DNA from: Acetobacteraceae bacterium | GTDB taxonomy: Bacteria; Pseudomonadota; Alphaproteobacteria; Acetobacterales; Acetobacteraceae | Assembly (NCBI GenBank): GCA_947455205.1 | Contig: CANGNF010000014.1 | Location: 1-64,000 of the forward strand | Length of the DNA stretch: 64,000 bases | Reading direction: 5' to 3' | Part shown: positions 43,620-52,151 of the stretch, in pieces | Layout of the letters: every line of letters starts with the position of its first letter | Numbering within the stretch: the stretch's first letter is position 1 | The notes under the pieces: generated by a model | What the model was told of the DNA's origin: nothing | Databases searched by the model: none | What the model saw: only the letters and a program-made list of their open reading frames with translations | Translations under genes and position numbers: made by a program

Positions 43620-44015
43620 TCAGAAGCGCTGCTGCTGCAGCCAGGCGCAGGCGGTTGGGTTGCGGTCCAGCTGGCAGGCGGTGTTGGCCCGCAGCAGGGA
43701 CACATAGTAATTGCAGGTGGCGGGGTCGCCGCCGAAGCAGTTGCTGCCCATGGCGTAGAGCCGGCAGGCCGAGGCGAAGCCACGGATCTCGCAGGCGTTG
43801 CGGTGGTAGGGCACGCAGTTTTCCGGCCGGCCGGTGGTGATGCAGGCGGCCTCCAGGTTCACGTTGGCCGGGGGGCGGGCGCATTGCAGGGGGTAGCCGT
43901 TCTGGTCGCGGCCGCAGGGGGCGCCGGGGTCCTGCGCGCGGGCCGGCGCAGGCGCAAGCAAGGCAAGCAGCAGGGGCGCGGCGGCCAGTGGCAGCCGTAG
44001 GGACAGGGCGGGCAT
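43620..44015 (-). CDS. Secreted cysteine-rich protein, 131 aa
   Basis: It starts with a signal peptide (LPLAAAPLLLALLAPAPARA, cleaved before QDPG). The mature part has ten cysteines (for example PCGRDQ, QCARP, NCVPYHRNACEIRGF, NCFGGDPATCNYY, TACAWLQ), an even number consistent with five disulfides. No known domain recognised. It is convergent with the methyltransferase gene, 28 bp apart. Confidence 0.78.
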   Translation of the reverse strand: MPALSLRLPLAAAPLLLALLAPAPARAQDPGAPCGRDQNGYPLQCARPPANVNLEAACITTGRPENCVPYHRNACEIRGFASACRLYAMGSNCFGGDPATCNYYVSLLRANTACQLDRNPTACAWLQQQRF

Positions 44016-44155
44016 GGCGGATGCTCCGAGCCGGGGTGCGGACCCTGGCGCGCAGCATAGGCGGCAGCGGCGCCGCGCCTGCCATCAAGGGCGCGTGTGA
44101 TGCCGCCGCCCCTCCCGACGCTGCCGCGCGGTTCAGCCCTTAGGCACGTCGCGCC

Positions 44156-44593
44156 TCAGGGCGTGCGGGGCACGTAGGCGACCGCCTCCACTTCCAGCGC
44201 GCAGCCCATGGGGGTGGCGCCGGCCTGCATGCGGGTGCGGGCGGGCAGGACTTCCTGGCTGCTGAAGTAACTCCGATAAATGCGGTCGAAGGCTTCTTGC
44301 TGCTTCTGGTCCTTCAGCCAGACGATCACCTTCAGCAGGCAGTCCATGTTGCTGCCGGCGGCCTCCACCAGGCGCTTCAGGTGGTTCATCACCACGCGGA
44401 CCTGGTGGTCGAACGGCACGTCCGGGAAGGGCGGCGGCGGCTCGCCACGGCCGCGGGCGGCGCGCAGCGCGGCGCAGTAGTCTTCCTCGAACGGTGGCAG
44501 GCCGGAGACGTAGACCATGTCGCCATGGCGGACGCAGAGGTTGAACGGCCCCGCGGTTTCCGGCACCCCGGCCTGGATGACTTGCTTTTCCAT
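44156..44593 (-). CDS. RidA/YjgF family protein
   Basis: The 145-aa protein has the RidA trimer fold: LCVRHGDMVYVSGLPPF, DHQVRVVMNHLKRLVEAAGS and the C-terminal PARTRMQAGATPMGCALEVE with the conserved Arg that binds enamine/imine substrates. RidA proteins hydrolyse reactive enamines. GGGG lies before ATG 44593. It is divergent from a cupin gene 45 bp away. Confidence 0.9.
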   Translation of the reverse strand: MEKQVIQAGVPETAGPFNLCVRHGDMVYVSGLPPFEEDYCAALRAARGRGEPPPPFPDVPFDHQVRVVMNHLKRLVEAAGSNMDCLLKVIVWLKDQKQQEAFDRIYRSYFSSQEVLPARTRMQAGATPMGCALEVEAVAYVPRTP

Positions 44594-44638
44594 TGGTGCG
44601 CCCCTTTGCTTCGGGGCCCAGGGTAGAGGGAGTTCGGC

Positions 44639-45112
44639 ATGACGGAAAAGCCCATCGCCATCGTCGCCGCCGAGGTGCCGGCGCGCGAGGCCAGCGGCTA
44701 CCCGGCGGATTTGCAGGACCGCGTGCGCGGGCGGCTGAAGCGGGCGCTGGGCGACCGGTTCGGGCTGGGCAGCTTCGGCGTCAACCTGACCACGCTGAAG
44801 CCGGGGGCGCAGAGCAGCCTGCGCCACGCGCATACGGTGCAGGATGAGTTCGTCTATGTGCTGGAAGGCACGCCGACCTTGGTGACGGATGCCGGGGAGA
44901 CGCTGCTGGCGCCCGGGATGTGCGCGGGGTTCAAGGGCGGCAGCGGGGACGCGCATTGCCTGGTGAACCGCAGCGCCCAGGATGTGCTTCTGCTGGAGGT
45001 GGGGGATCGGCAGCCGGGCGATGGCGCGACCTACCCGGATGACGACCTGGCAGTGGTGATGGGCGCGGACGGAAAATACCGCTACAGCCGCCGCGACGGG
45101 ACGTCGCTCTGA
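44639..45112 (+). CDS. Cupin-domain protein
   Basis: A 157-aa single-cupin protein with metal-site segments RHAHTVQDEFVYVLEGTPTL and GDAHCLVNRSAQ (His-x-His, Glu, His). The N-terminus aligns to small cupins annotated as transcriptional or sugar-processing proteins; function unclear. It opens the plus-strand run with otnK and otnC; a short intergenic part (45113-45182) separates it from otnK. Confidence 0.85.
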   Translation: MTEKPIAIVAAEVPAREASGYPADLQDRVRGRLKRALGDRFGLGSFGVNLTTLKPGAQSSLRHAHTVQDEFVYVLEGTPTLVTDAGETLLAPGMCAGFKGGSGDAHCLVNRSAQDVLLLEVGDRQPGDGATYPDDDLAVVMGADGKYRYSRRDGTSL

Positions 45113-45182
45113 TAAAAGGTACGGGACGCCGCTTTAGCGGCTGCGCGCTGCGACTGCCTGCGCGGGAATGAGGGAGAGAGTG

Positions 45183-46439
45183 ATGCCGGTGCTGTTGGGC
45201 TGCATAGCCGATGATTTCACGGGCGCGACCGACCTGGCGAATACGCTGGTGAAGGGCGGCATGACCGCGGTGCAGGTCATCGGGGTGCCGGAAGGCCCGC
45301 TGCCGGACGCCGATGTGGTGATCGTGGCGCTGAAGAGCCGCACCGCGCCGGTGGGCGTGGCGGTGGGGGAGAGCCTGGCGGCCGCCGAGGCGCTGCTGAA
45401 GGCGGGCGCGCGGCAGTTGTTCTTCAAGTACTGCTCGACCTTCGATAGCACGGAGGCGGGGAATATCGGGCCGGTGGCGGATGCGCTGGTACAGCGGTTG
45501 GGCTGCGGCTTCGCGCTGGCCAACCCGGCGTTTCCGACCAATGGGCGCACCGTGTACCAGGGGCACCTGTTCGTCGGCGGCATGCTGCTGAACGAGAGCG
45601 GGATGGAGAACCATCCGCTGACGCCGATGAAGGACGCCAACCTGGTGCGGGTGCTGTCGCGCCAGACGGATGGCACGGTGGGGCTGGTGCCCTTCGTCAC
45701 CGTGGAGCAGGGCGCCCAGGCGATCCGCAAGGCGCTGACGGTGCTGAAGGAGAGCGGGCGGCGCTACGCCATTGTGGATGCGGTGACCGACGCGCACCTG
45801 GTGGCGATTGGCGAGGCGGCGAGCGAGCATGCGCTGATCACCGGCGGCAGCGGCATTGCCATGGGGCTGCCGGCGAATTTCCGCGCCAAGGGGCTACTGC
45901 CGGAGCGCGGCGACAGCGCCGCCGAGTTGCCGCCGATGGTCGGGCATGCGGCGGTGCTGGCGGGGAGTTGCTCTCGCGCGACGCTGGGGCAGATCGGCTT
46001 TGCGCGCGACCATATCCCGACGCTGGAGCTGGATGCGCTGGCGACGCCGGATGCCGGGGCGCTGGCGGCGCAGGCGATGGCCTGGCTGGAGGGCAAGCTG
46101 GGCGCCTCCCCGGTGCTGGTGGCGGCGAGTGCCCCGCCGGACAAGGTGGCGGCGTTGCAGGCCAGGCTGGGGCGCGATGCCGCAGGCGCGCTGGTGGAGC
46201 ACGCGCTGGCCGAGGTGGCGGAGTACATGGTGCGCCAGGGCGTGAAGCGGCTGGTGGTGGCGGGGGGTGAGACCTCCGGCGCTGTCGTCTCGCGCCTTGG
46301 GGTGACGAGCCTCAGGATCGGGCGGGAGATCGACCCCGGGGTGCCGTGGACCTACGCGGAACCAGCGGGCCTGCACCTGGCGCTGAAGAGCGGCAATTTC
46401 GGCACGCGGGACTTCTTCCTGAAGGCGTTCGAGCAGTGA
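45183..46439 (+). CDS. otnK: 3-oxo-tetronate kinase OtnK (four-carbon acid sugar kinase)
   Basis: The 418-aa protein has the two DUF1537-type domains: N-terminal LLGCIADDFTGATDLANTLV and KYCSTFDSTEAGNIGPVADA; C-terminal KRLVVAGGETSGAVVSRLG with the phosphate-binding GGETSGAV. It phosphorylates 3-oxo-tetronate at C4. ATG 45183 has AGGGAG about 6 bases before; ATG 45168 is less likely. The decarboxylase OtnC follows in the same direction. Confidence 0.9.
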   Translation: MPVLLGCIADDFTGATDLANTLVKGGMTAVQVIGVPEGPLPDADVVIVALKSRTAPVGVAVGESLAAAEALLKAGARQLFFKYCSTFDSTEAGNIGPVADALVQRLGCGFALANPAFPTNGRTVYQGHLFVGGMLLNESGMENHPLTPMKDANLVRVLSRQTDGTVGLVPFVTVEQGAQAIRKALTVLKESGRRYAIVDAVTDAHLVAIGEAASEHALITGGSGIAMGLPANFRAKGLLPERGDSAAELPPMVGHAAVLAGSCSRATLGQIGFARDHIPTLELDALATPDAGALAAQAMAWLEGKLGASPVLVAASAPPDKVAALQARLGRDAAGALVEHALAEVAEYMVRQGVKRLVVAGGETSGAVVSRLGVTSLRIGREIDPGVPWTYAEPAGLHLALKSGNFGTRDFFLKAFEQ

Positions 46440-46551
46440 GCCCCGATGGTCGGAGCGCCGCAGGGCGCGGAGAGCTAAATCGGATGGCCCAGCCGGCCCC
46501 CGATGACCGCAGGGGCGAAGGCCCCGAAGGTCTGAATCGGGCGGCCCAGCC
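46440..46551. repeat. Two tandem palindromic units between otnK and otnC
   Basis: Unit one begins CCCCGATGGTCGGAGCGCCG and ends ATCGGATGGCCCAGCC; unit two begins CCCCCGATGACCGCAGGGGC and ends ATCGGGCGGCCCAGCC. Each folds as nested stems with outer CCGAT/ATCGG. The inner stems differ but stay paired (GCGCC/GGCGC versus GGGGC/GCCCC). The unit is shared with the coding copy at 41526. The gap otherwise holds no gene; one open frame runs through both units. Confidence 0.8.
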
Positions 46552-47187
46552 ATGAGCGAGGAGGCGCGGCTGCGCGAAAGGCTGGCGGAGCATGGCGCTT
46601 CGCTGTTCGCGCGCGGGTATTCCGTGGGCAGTGCCGGCAATATCTCGGTGCGGCTGGAGGACGGGTTCCTGATGACCCCGACCAACTCCTGCCTCGGGCG
46701 GCTGGACCCGGCGCGGATCTCCAAGCTCGACCGGCAGTACCGGCATATCGGCGGCGACAAGCCTTCCAAGGAGGTGTTCATGCATCGCGCCTTCCTGGAC
46801 ACCAGGCCGGAAGCGGGCGCGGTGGTGCACCTGCATTCGACGCAGGCGACCGCCATTGCCTGCCTGGCCGCGCCGGGCGAGGACGCGCCGATCCCGCCGC
46901 TGACGCCCTACTTCGTCATGCGCGTCGGCCGGCGGCTGCCGGTGGTGAAGTACTACCGCCCCGGCGACGCGGCGATGGAGCCGGCGATTGCCGAGGCGGC
47001 GCGCGATGCGCGGGCGGTGCTGCTGGCGAACCATGGGCCGGTTGTCTCCGGCAGGACCTTGGACGATGCCGTTTATGCCGCCGAGGAGCTGGAGGAAGCC
47101 GCCAAGCTGGCGCTGATGCTGCGCGGCCAACCGGCGCGGCTGCTGACGCCGGCGGAGATCGACGACCTGCTGGGGACTTTCGGATGA
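46552..47187 (+). CDS. otnC: 3-oxo-tetronate 4-phosphate decarboxylase OtnC (class II aldolase fold)
   Basis: A 211-aa protein of the AraD/FucA-type fold: ARGYSVGSAGNISVRLEDGF, zinc histidines in VVHLHSTQATAIACLA and LLANHGPVVSGRTLDD. It decarboxylates the OtnK product to dihydroxyacetone phosphate. Its stop overlaps the start of the Bug receptor gene (ATGA), suggesting that the receptor binds an acid sugar such as a tetronate. The pathway dehydrogenase and isomerase are not adjacent. Confidence 0.9.
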   Translation: MSEEARLRERLAEHGASLFARGYSVGSAGNISVRLEDGFLMTPTNSCLGRLDPARISKLDRQYRHIGGDKPSKEVFMHRAFLDTRPEAGAVVHLHSTQATAIACLAAPGEDAPIPPLTPYFVMRVGRRLPVVKYYRPGDAAMEPAIAEAARDARAVLLANHGPVVSGRTLDDAVYAAEELEEAAKLALMLRGQPARLLTPAEIDDLLGTFG

Positions 47188-48143
47188 AGCGGCGGGCGCT
47201 GCTGGCGGCCGGGGCCGCCCTGCCCTTCGCTGCCCAGGCGCAGGTGTGGCCGGACCGGCCGATCCGCTTCATCCAGGGCTTCGCGCCCGGCGGCACCACC
47301 GACATCCTGGCCCGGCTGCTGGCGCCGGAGCTGGCGGCGGCGCTGGGCCAGCCGGTGGTGGTGGAGAACCGGCCCGGCGCCGGTGGGACGCTGGCGGCCG
47401 AGGCGCTGGCGCATGCCCGGCCGGATGGCAGCACGATGATGCTGCTGAACAACGGCTTCGCGGCCTCGGCCGCCATCTTCCGCCGGCTGCCCTACGACCC
47501 CGCGCGCGACGTGGCGGTGGCCAGCGTGGTCGCCAGCATGGCGCTGGTGCTGCTGGTGGCGCCGGACGCGCCCTGGCGCAGCCTGGAAGGCTTCCTCACC
47601 GCCGCGCGGCAGCAGCCGGGGGAGCTGAACATCGCCACCGTCGGCGTCGGCAGCACCCAGCACTTCGCCGCCGAGGCGCTGCAGGCGGCCAGCGGCACCA
47701 GGCTGACGCATGTGCCCTACCGCGGCACGCCGGATGCGCTGGTGGCGCTGCGCGCCGGCCAGGTGCAGGCGGTGATGGAGACCGCCGCCGCCGTGCTGCC
47801 CCAGGTGCGCGCGGCCGAGGCGCGGGCGCTGGCGGTGACGACGGCGCGGCGGTTCGACGCGCTGCCGGACGTGCCCGCGGTGCAGGAGAGCGCCGGGCTG
47901 GACGGCTTCCTGCAGGCCACCTGGTACGCCATCGGCTTCCCCGGCGGGACCGATGCGGCGATACTCTGGCGCCTGCAGGCGGAGCTGGAGGCGGCGATGC
48001 GCAAGCCGGCGCTGCGGCAACGCCTGGCCGGGCTGGGGCTGACCCCCATCGGCAGCACGCCCGCCGCCGCCGGCGCCTATGTGCAGGATGAGATCGAGCG
48101 GGCGCGCCGGCTGGTGATGACCGCGAATATTCCCCAACAGTAG
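47184..48143 (+). CDS. Bug/TctC-family periplasmic receptor, second of three
   Basis: A 319-aa receptor with signal MKRRALLAAGAALPFAAQAQ and Bug fold motifs WPDRPIRFIQGFAPGGTTDI, VVVENRPGAGGTLAAEAL and LTHVPYRGTPDALVALRAG. ATG 47184 overlaps the otnC stop, the strongest context link of any Bug protein here; a four-carbon acid sugar is the natural candidate ligand. No TctA/TctB gene nearby. Confidence 0.9.
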   Translation: MKRRALLAAGAALPFAAQAQVWPDRPIRFIQGFAPGGTTDILARLLAPELAAALGQPVVVENRPGAGGTLAAEALAHARPDGSTMMLLNNGFAASAAIFRRLPYDPARDVAVASVVASMALVLLVAPDAPWRSLEGFLTAARQQPGELNIATVGVGSTQHFAAEALQAASGTRLTHVPYRGTPDALVALRAGQVQAVMETAAAVLPQVRAAEARALAVTTARRFDALPDVPAVQESAGLDGFLQATWYAIGFPGGTDAAILWRLQAELEAAMRKPALRQRLAGLGLTPIGSTPAAAGAYVQDEIERARRLVMTANIPQQ

Positions 48144-48158
48144 ACCCTGGAGCACGTC

Positions 48159-48764
48159 ATGCAGCTTGCCACCCCGCCGGACCGCGAAGCCCCGGCCGAC
48201 CACCCGATCGAGGCCAATATCCGCCGGCGCTGGAGCCCGCGCAGCTACGCCGAGACCACGGTGAGCCAGAGCGCGCTGCACAGCCTGCTGGAAGCGGCGC
48301 GCTGGAGCGCCAGCTGCTTCAACCTGCAGCCGTGGAACTTCATCGTGCTGCGCAAGGACGAACACGCCGCGGCGCATGAGAAGCTGTTCGGCTGCCTTTC
48401 GGTCAACAACCAGGGCTGGGCCGGCAAGGCGCCGGTGCTGATGCTGGCGGTGGCGCGCACGACCAAGCCGGCCGATGGCACGCCCAACCCCTATGCCTGG
48501 TACGACACCGGCGCGGCGGTGGCCAACCTGGCGGCGCAGGCGGGGCCGCTGGGCCTGCAGGTGCATTCCATGGCCGGGTTCGATGGCGCCAAGGCGCGCG
48601 AGGCCTTCAACATCCCCGAGGGCTTCGACCCCGTCTGCGCGCTGACGGTGGGCTACCCCGGCCCGGCCGAGGCGCTGCCGGAAGCGCTGAAGCAGCGCGA
48701 GACCGCGCCGCGCGTGCGCCGCAAGGTGGAGGAGTTCGCGTTCTTCGGCGGGTGGCAGGGCTGA
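48159..48764 (+). CDS. Nitroreductase-family flavoprotein
   Basis: A 201-aa FMN enzyme: RRRWSPRSYAETTVSQSALH, EAARWSASCFNLQPWNFIVL (FMN-binding) and YDTGAAVANLAAQAGPLGL. It uses NAD(P)H to reduce nitro or quinone compounds, or may dehydrogenate. Its stop overlaps the next start (TGATG). Substrate unknown. Confidence 0.88.
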   Translation: MQLATPPDREAPADHPIEANIRRRWSPRSYAETTVSQSALHSLLEAARWSASCFNLQPWNFIVLRKDEHAAAHEKLFGCLSVNNQGWAGKAPVLMLAVARTTKPADGTPNPYAWYDTGAAVANLAAQAGPLGLQVHSMAGFDGAKAREAFNIPEGFDPVCALTVGYPGPAEALPEALKQRETAPRVRRKVEEFAFFGGWQG

Positions 48765-49381
48765 TGGACGCGGAGACCGCGGACCGGATCGCGATCCGCG
48801 CCCTGGTGGAGAACTGGGCGGTGTGGCGCGATGCCGGCCACTGGGACCGCTTCGCCACCTGCTGGCACGAGGACGGCTACATGATGGCCACCTGGTGCCA
48901 GGCGCATTGGCGCGACTTCATCGCCGCTTCGGTGGCGGGGTGGGACAAGGGTGTCTCGATCCTGCACTTCCTGGGCGGGCACAGCGCGGACGTGAACGGC
49001 ACGCGCGCGATCAGCCAGACCAAGATGACGATCAGCCAGCGCGCCGAGGTTCATGGCGTGCTGGTGGACGTGGTCTGCACCGGGCGGTTCTACGACTTCC
49101 TGGAGAAGCGCGAGGGCAAGTGGGGCGTGGTGCTGCGCCAGCCGATCTATGAGAAGGATCGGATGGACCCGGTGAGCCCTTCCGCGACCCTGGCGCTGGA
49201 CGCGGCGCTGCTGGAGAAGTTCCCGGAGGGGTATCGGCACCTGGCCTATGCGCAGACGCAGATCGGCTACGAGGTGAAGACCGACATGCCGGGCCTGAAG
49301 GGCGACATCGTGGCGGCGCTGTACGCACGCGGCGCGCAGTGGCTGGCCGGTGGGCCGCATGGTGGGCCGGTGCCGGCCTGA
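48764..49381 (+). CDS. NTF2-like (SnoaL-type) protein
   Basis: A 205-aa protein with the NTF2/SnoaL-like half-barrel: IAIRALVENWAVWRDAGHWD, FATCWHEDGYMMATWCQAHW and VCTGRFYDFLEKREGKW. Family members are dehydratases, isomerases or dioxygenase small subunits; the catalytic role is unknown here. ATG 48764 is the last base of the nitroreductase TGA, so the two are coupled. Confidence 0.85.
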   Translation: MDAETADRIAIRALVENWAVWRDAGHWDRFATCWHEDGYMMATWCQAHWRDFIAASVAGWDKGVSILHFLGGHSADVNGTRAISQTKMTISQRAEVHGVLVDVVCTGRFYDFLEKREGKWGVVLRQPIYEKDRMDPVSPSATLALDAALLEKFPEGYRHLAYAQTQIGYEVKTDMPGLKGDIVAALYARGAQWLAGGPHGGPVPA

Positions 49382-49455
49382 CCGCTGACCGCCGCCGGTG
49401 GCAGCACCGGCGGCGTGGAGCGGCCTGGTGGCCTTGAGGCCAGCGCAAACGAAAA

Positions 49456-49481
49456 GGGCGCCACCCCTGCGGGTGGCGCCC
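49456..49481. terminator. 11-bp hairpin between the NTF2-like gene and the histone-like gene
   Basis: GGGCGCCACCC and GGGTGGCGCCC pair perfectly around CTGC, preceded by AAAA, so on the minus strand the hairpin is followed by TTTT. It ends both convergent genes. Confidence 0.75.
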
Positions 49482-49506
49482 CATTCTCGCCGGGATCAGG
49501 CGGCGA

Positions 49507-50160
49507 TCAGCTCTCGGTCGTCTCGGTCACTTCCGGCGCCGGGGCGGCGGCGGCAGCGGCGGCAGCGGCCTTCTTCGCGGCGCGGGTAGCAGCGGCCTTC
49601 TTCGCCGCTTCCGAACGCGCGGACGGCGCGGCCTGGGCGGCGACGGCCTTCTTCGGCGCGGCCTTCTTCGGCGCGGCAGCCGGCTTCTTGGCGACGGCGG
49701 CGCGGCGGGCGGCCGGCTTCTTCGTGGCGGCGGCCTTCTTCGGCGCGGCCTTCTTCGCGGCCACCGGCTTCTTCACCGCGGCCTTCTTGGCGGCCGGCTT
49801 CTTGGCGACGGCCTTCTTGGCCACGGCCTTCTTGGCAGCCGGCTTCTTCGCGGCGGCGGCCTTCTTCGGCGCGGCTTTCTTCGGCGCGGCCTTCTTCGGG
49901 GCGGCCTTCTTCGCGGCCGGCTTGCGGGCGGCAACCTTCTTCGGCGCGGCCTTCTTCGCGGCCGGTTTCTTCGCCGCCGGCTTCTTCGCGGCAGCGGCCT
50001 TCTTCGGCGCGGCCTTCTTCGGGGCGGCCTTGGCGGCGGGCTTCTTCGCGGCGACGCGGGCGCGGGCGGTTGCCGGCTTCTTCGCGGTGCGGCGGGTGGT
50101 GGCCATGGCCATCGCCTGGGCGCGCGGGGCCTCGGGGGTTTCGATCGTGTCGTCGGTCAT
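49507..50160 (-). CDS. Ala/Lys/Pro-rich histone H1-like protein
   Basis: The 217-aa protein has an acidic N-terminus (MTDDTIETPEAP), a long array of AAPKKAA and KKPAAKK units and an Ala-rich tail ending EVTETTES. Such low-complexity proteins (HctB/AlgP/H1-like) bind DNA non-specifically and compact the nucleoid. AAGGAG lies 9 bases before the ATG. The DNA repeats make the array length variable by slippage. The opposite-strand ORF (AAFFGAAF-type) is its shadow. Confidence 0.88.
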   Translation of the reverse strand: MTDDTIETPEAPRAQAMAMATTRRTAKKPATARARVAAKKPAAKAAPKKAAPKKAAAAKKPAAKKPAAKKAAPKKVAARKPAAKKAAPKKAAPKKAAPKKAAAAKKPAAKKAVAKKAVAKKPAAKKAAVKKPVAAKKAAPKKAAATKKPAARRAAVAKKPAAAPKKAAPKKAVAAQAAPSARSEAAKKAAATRAAKKAAAAAAAAAPAPEVTETTES

Positions 50161-51014
50161 GCGGAATCTCCTTGGGCTTGAAGCAGAGGAAGCTCAGCGG
50201 GGTTGGTCGTGCGAAGGCGACACGGCGCGGATCCCGAAGCACGCGGTGCCGCACTGTTCGCTGCCCAGGCCTTGCGAACGGAAAGCCACGGCGGCAGCAT
50301 CACGACGTAGCATCGCCGTTGCCCGACCCCTGCTTCCCCACAGCCGAACATCAAGCGGATGCCGTGCTGCGGCGAGGGTGTTGCGACGAAAGTAACGCCG
50401 CCTTCCCTGCGCGTTTGCGGTCCATGGACCGTCCTTCCCTGCTGCGGCACTGGTTGACAGCTTCAGCGAATTCCCACTCCTGCGAATCGCGTCGGCAAAC
50501 TTGGTGCGCGCGAATCACGCTATCTGCACGCACGTATGGACTGTCAACAAAATCCGCATCCGCACCCACTATTTTTCTGCGTGACGGCGTGCAAGCACGC
50601 GCGATGTGTGCATGCGACGACGTCGCGCGTGCAATTGCGGCGCGATGGTGGCGCTGCGTCAGCGCATGCGCGATGCGCTGCGTGATGCGCGCGACGATGC
50701 GTTGTGGTGCGCCGCGATGCTGATGCACGCGGTGCGGCGACGCCGATGCGATGACGCGGCGCAAGCGTGAACGGCGTGATGCCGCGCTGACGGACAGGCG
50801 CCAGCTTAACGCCGGTTAATGCGCGCCCGCGGCGTGCGTGCGCCGCAAACGCGAACGGCCGCCGGGGGAACCGGCGGCCGTGTGGGATGTGCGATACGGT
50901 GCAACCCGCCGCCAGGGATGGCGGCACCGCGGTGTCAGCGCGCCGCCATCGGCAGCGCGCCTTGGTTCAGCGTGCCGACACAGGCGGCGTCGCGCCGCAG
51001 GCGTGCCTCTTGGT
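50161..51014. other. Gene-poor 850-bp stretch upstream of the histone-like gene
   Basis: No frame here has a recognisable domain or good start. On the minus strand, TTGACA followed 17 bases later by GATAGC (about 50513-50541) is a possible promoter, about 350 bp before the histone-like gene. The part 50575-50770 is rich in alternating purine-pyrimidine words such as GCATGCGCGATGCGC. A long leader, a small RNA or a protein-binding region are possible. Confidence 0.4.
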
Positions 51015-51028
51015 TCAGCGTGCCGACA
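50961..51028. repeat. Direct repeat of the prpC 3' end
   Basis: CTTGGTTCAGCGTGCCGACA occurs at 50961-50980 and at 51009-51028, a 48-bp spacing. The second copy contains the prpC stop codon; the first is a duplicated remnant downstream. Confidence 0.85.
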
Positions 51029-52151
51029 TCGGCGGCACGGCGCGCTGCTCCAGCCCGGTGTAGTAGCTCAGCGGGCGGATCAGGCGGTTGTCGGCGCCCT
51101 GCTCGAACACATGCGCCGCCCAGCCGGTGATGCGGCTGGCCACGAAGATCGGCGTGAACAGGGGGATGTCGAAGCCCATCAGGTAGTAGGCGGGGCCGGC
51201 CGGGAAATCGAGGTTGGGGTGGATGTTCTTTTCCTTGAGCATCTTCGCCGCCAGCACGCGGCTGGTTTCCATCCAGCGGCGGTCGCCGACCACCTCGGCC
51301 ATCTTCTCGGCGTACTTGGTCATCGTCGGCACGCGGCTGTCGCCGCTCTTGTAGACGCGGTGGCCGAAGCCCATCACCAGCGCCTTGTGGTCGAAGCGGG
51401 TGGAGAGCCACTCCTCGGCCACGTCGGGGCTGCCGATTTCCTTCAGCATGTGCATCACGGCTTCGTTGGCGCCACCGTGCAGCGGGCCCTTCAGCGCGGC
51501 GATGCCGGCGGTGATGGCGCCGTGGATGTCGGCCATCGTGCTGGTGACGGTGCGCGCCGTGAAGGTGGAGGCGTTGAAGGTGTGCTCGGCGTAGAGGATC
51601 AGCGACACGTCGAAGCTCTTCAGCACCTCCGGCGCCGGCACCTTGTCGAAGACCAGGTTGAAGAAGTTCTCGGCGAAGGTGTGGCTGGGGTTCGGCGCGA
51701 CGGGCAGCAGGCCCTTGGCGGCGCGCGTCGCCGCGGCGATGCAGGTGGGGATCTTGGCCAGCAGGCGCATCGCCTTGCGGCGCTGGGCGGCGTCGCTGGT
51801 GTCGCCGGCCTCGGGATCCTCAAGACCCAGGAAGCTGACGCAGGTGCGGATCGCGTCCATCGGGTGCGCGTCCTTCGGGAACGCCTTGATCACCGCGTGC
51901 AGCGACGGGCTGATCTCGCGCTCCGCGGCCTCGGCGGCGCGGAAGTCGGCCAGCTGGGCGGCGGTGGGCAGCTCGCCATTCCACAGCAGGTAGGCCACTT
52001 CCTCGAAGCAGCACAGCTCGCACAGGTCCTGCACCGCGTAGCCGCGATAGGTCAGGCTGTTGGTCTCCGGCATCACCTTGGAGACCGCTGACACGTCGGC
52101 ATAGACGCCGACCAGGCCCTTGTAGATGGTGGGCTCGTTGGAACCGCTCAT
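51015..52151 (-). CDS. prpC: 2-methylcitrate synthase / citrate synthase
   Basis: The 378-aa protein has the short type-II-like citrate synthase form with the catalytic His-His-Asp set in LHGGANEAVM, MGFGHRVYKSGDSR and HPNLDFPAGPAYYLMG. The length and the prpD gene 204 bp upstream on the same strand favour 2-methylcitrate synthase of propionate breakdown, joining propionyl-CoA and oxaloacetate. GGGAG precedes ATG 52151. Confidence 0.9.
   Translation of the reverse strand: MSGSNEPTIYKGLVGVYADVSAVSKVMPETNSLTYRGYAVQDLCELCCFEEVAYLLWNGELPTAAQLADFRAAEAAEREISPSLHAVIKAFPKDAHPMDAIRTCVSFLGLEDPEAGDTSDAAQRRKAMRLLAKIPTCIAAATRAAKGLLPVAPNPSHTFAENFFNLVFDKVPAPEVLKSFDVSLILYAEHTFNASTFTARTVTSTMADIHGAITAGIAALKGPLHGGANEAVMHMLKEIGSPDVAEEWLSTRFDHKALVMGFGHRVYKSGDSRVPTMTKYAEKMAEVVGDRRWMETSRVLAAKMLKEKNIHPNLDFPAGPAYYLMGFDIPLFTPIFVASRITGWAAHVFEQGADNRLIRPLSYYTGLEQRAVPPMSAR

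Noticed and set aside
49415-50395. 326-aa plus-strand ORF rich in AAFFGAAF
   Set aside because: It is the exact shadow of the Lys/Ala-rich histone-like gene, which has a proper start and ribosome-binding site.
50157-50927. Small ORFs on both strands in the gene-poor stretch
   Set aside because: None has a ribosome-binding site, known motif or coding-like composition; treated as non-coding.
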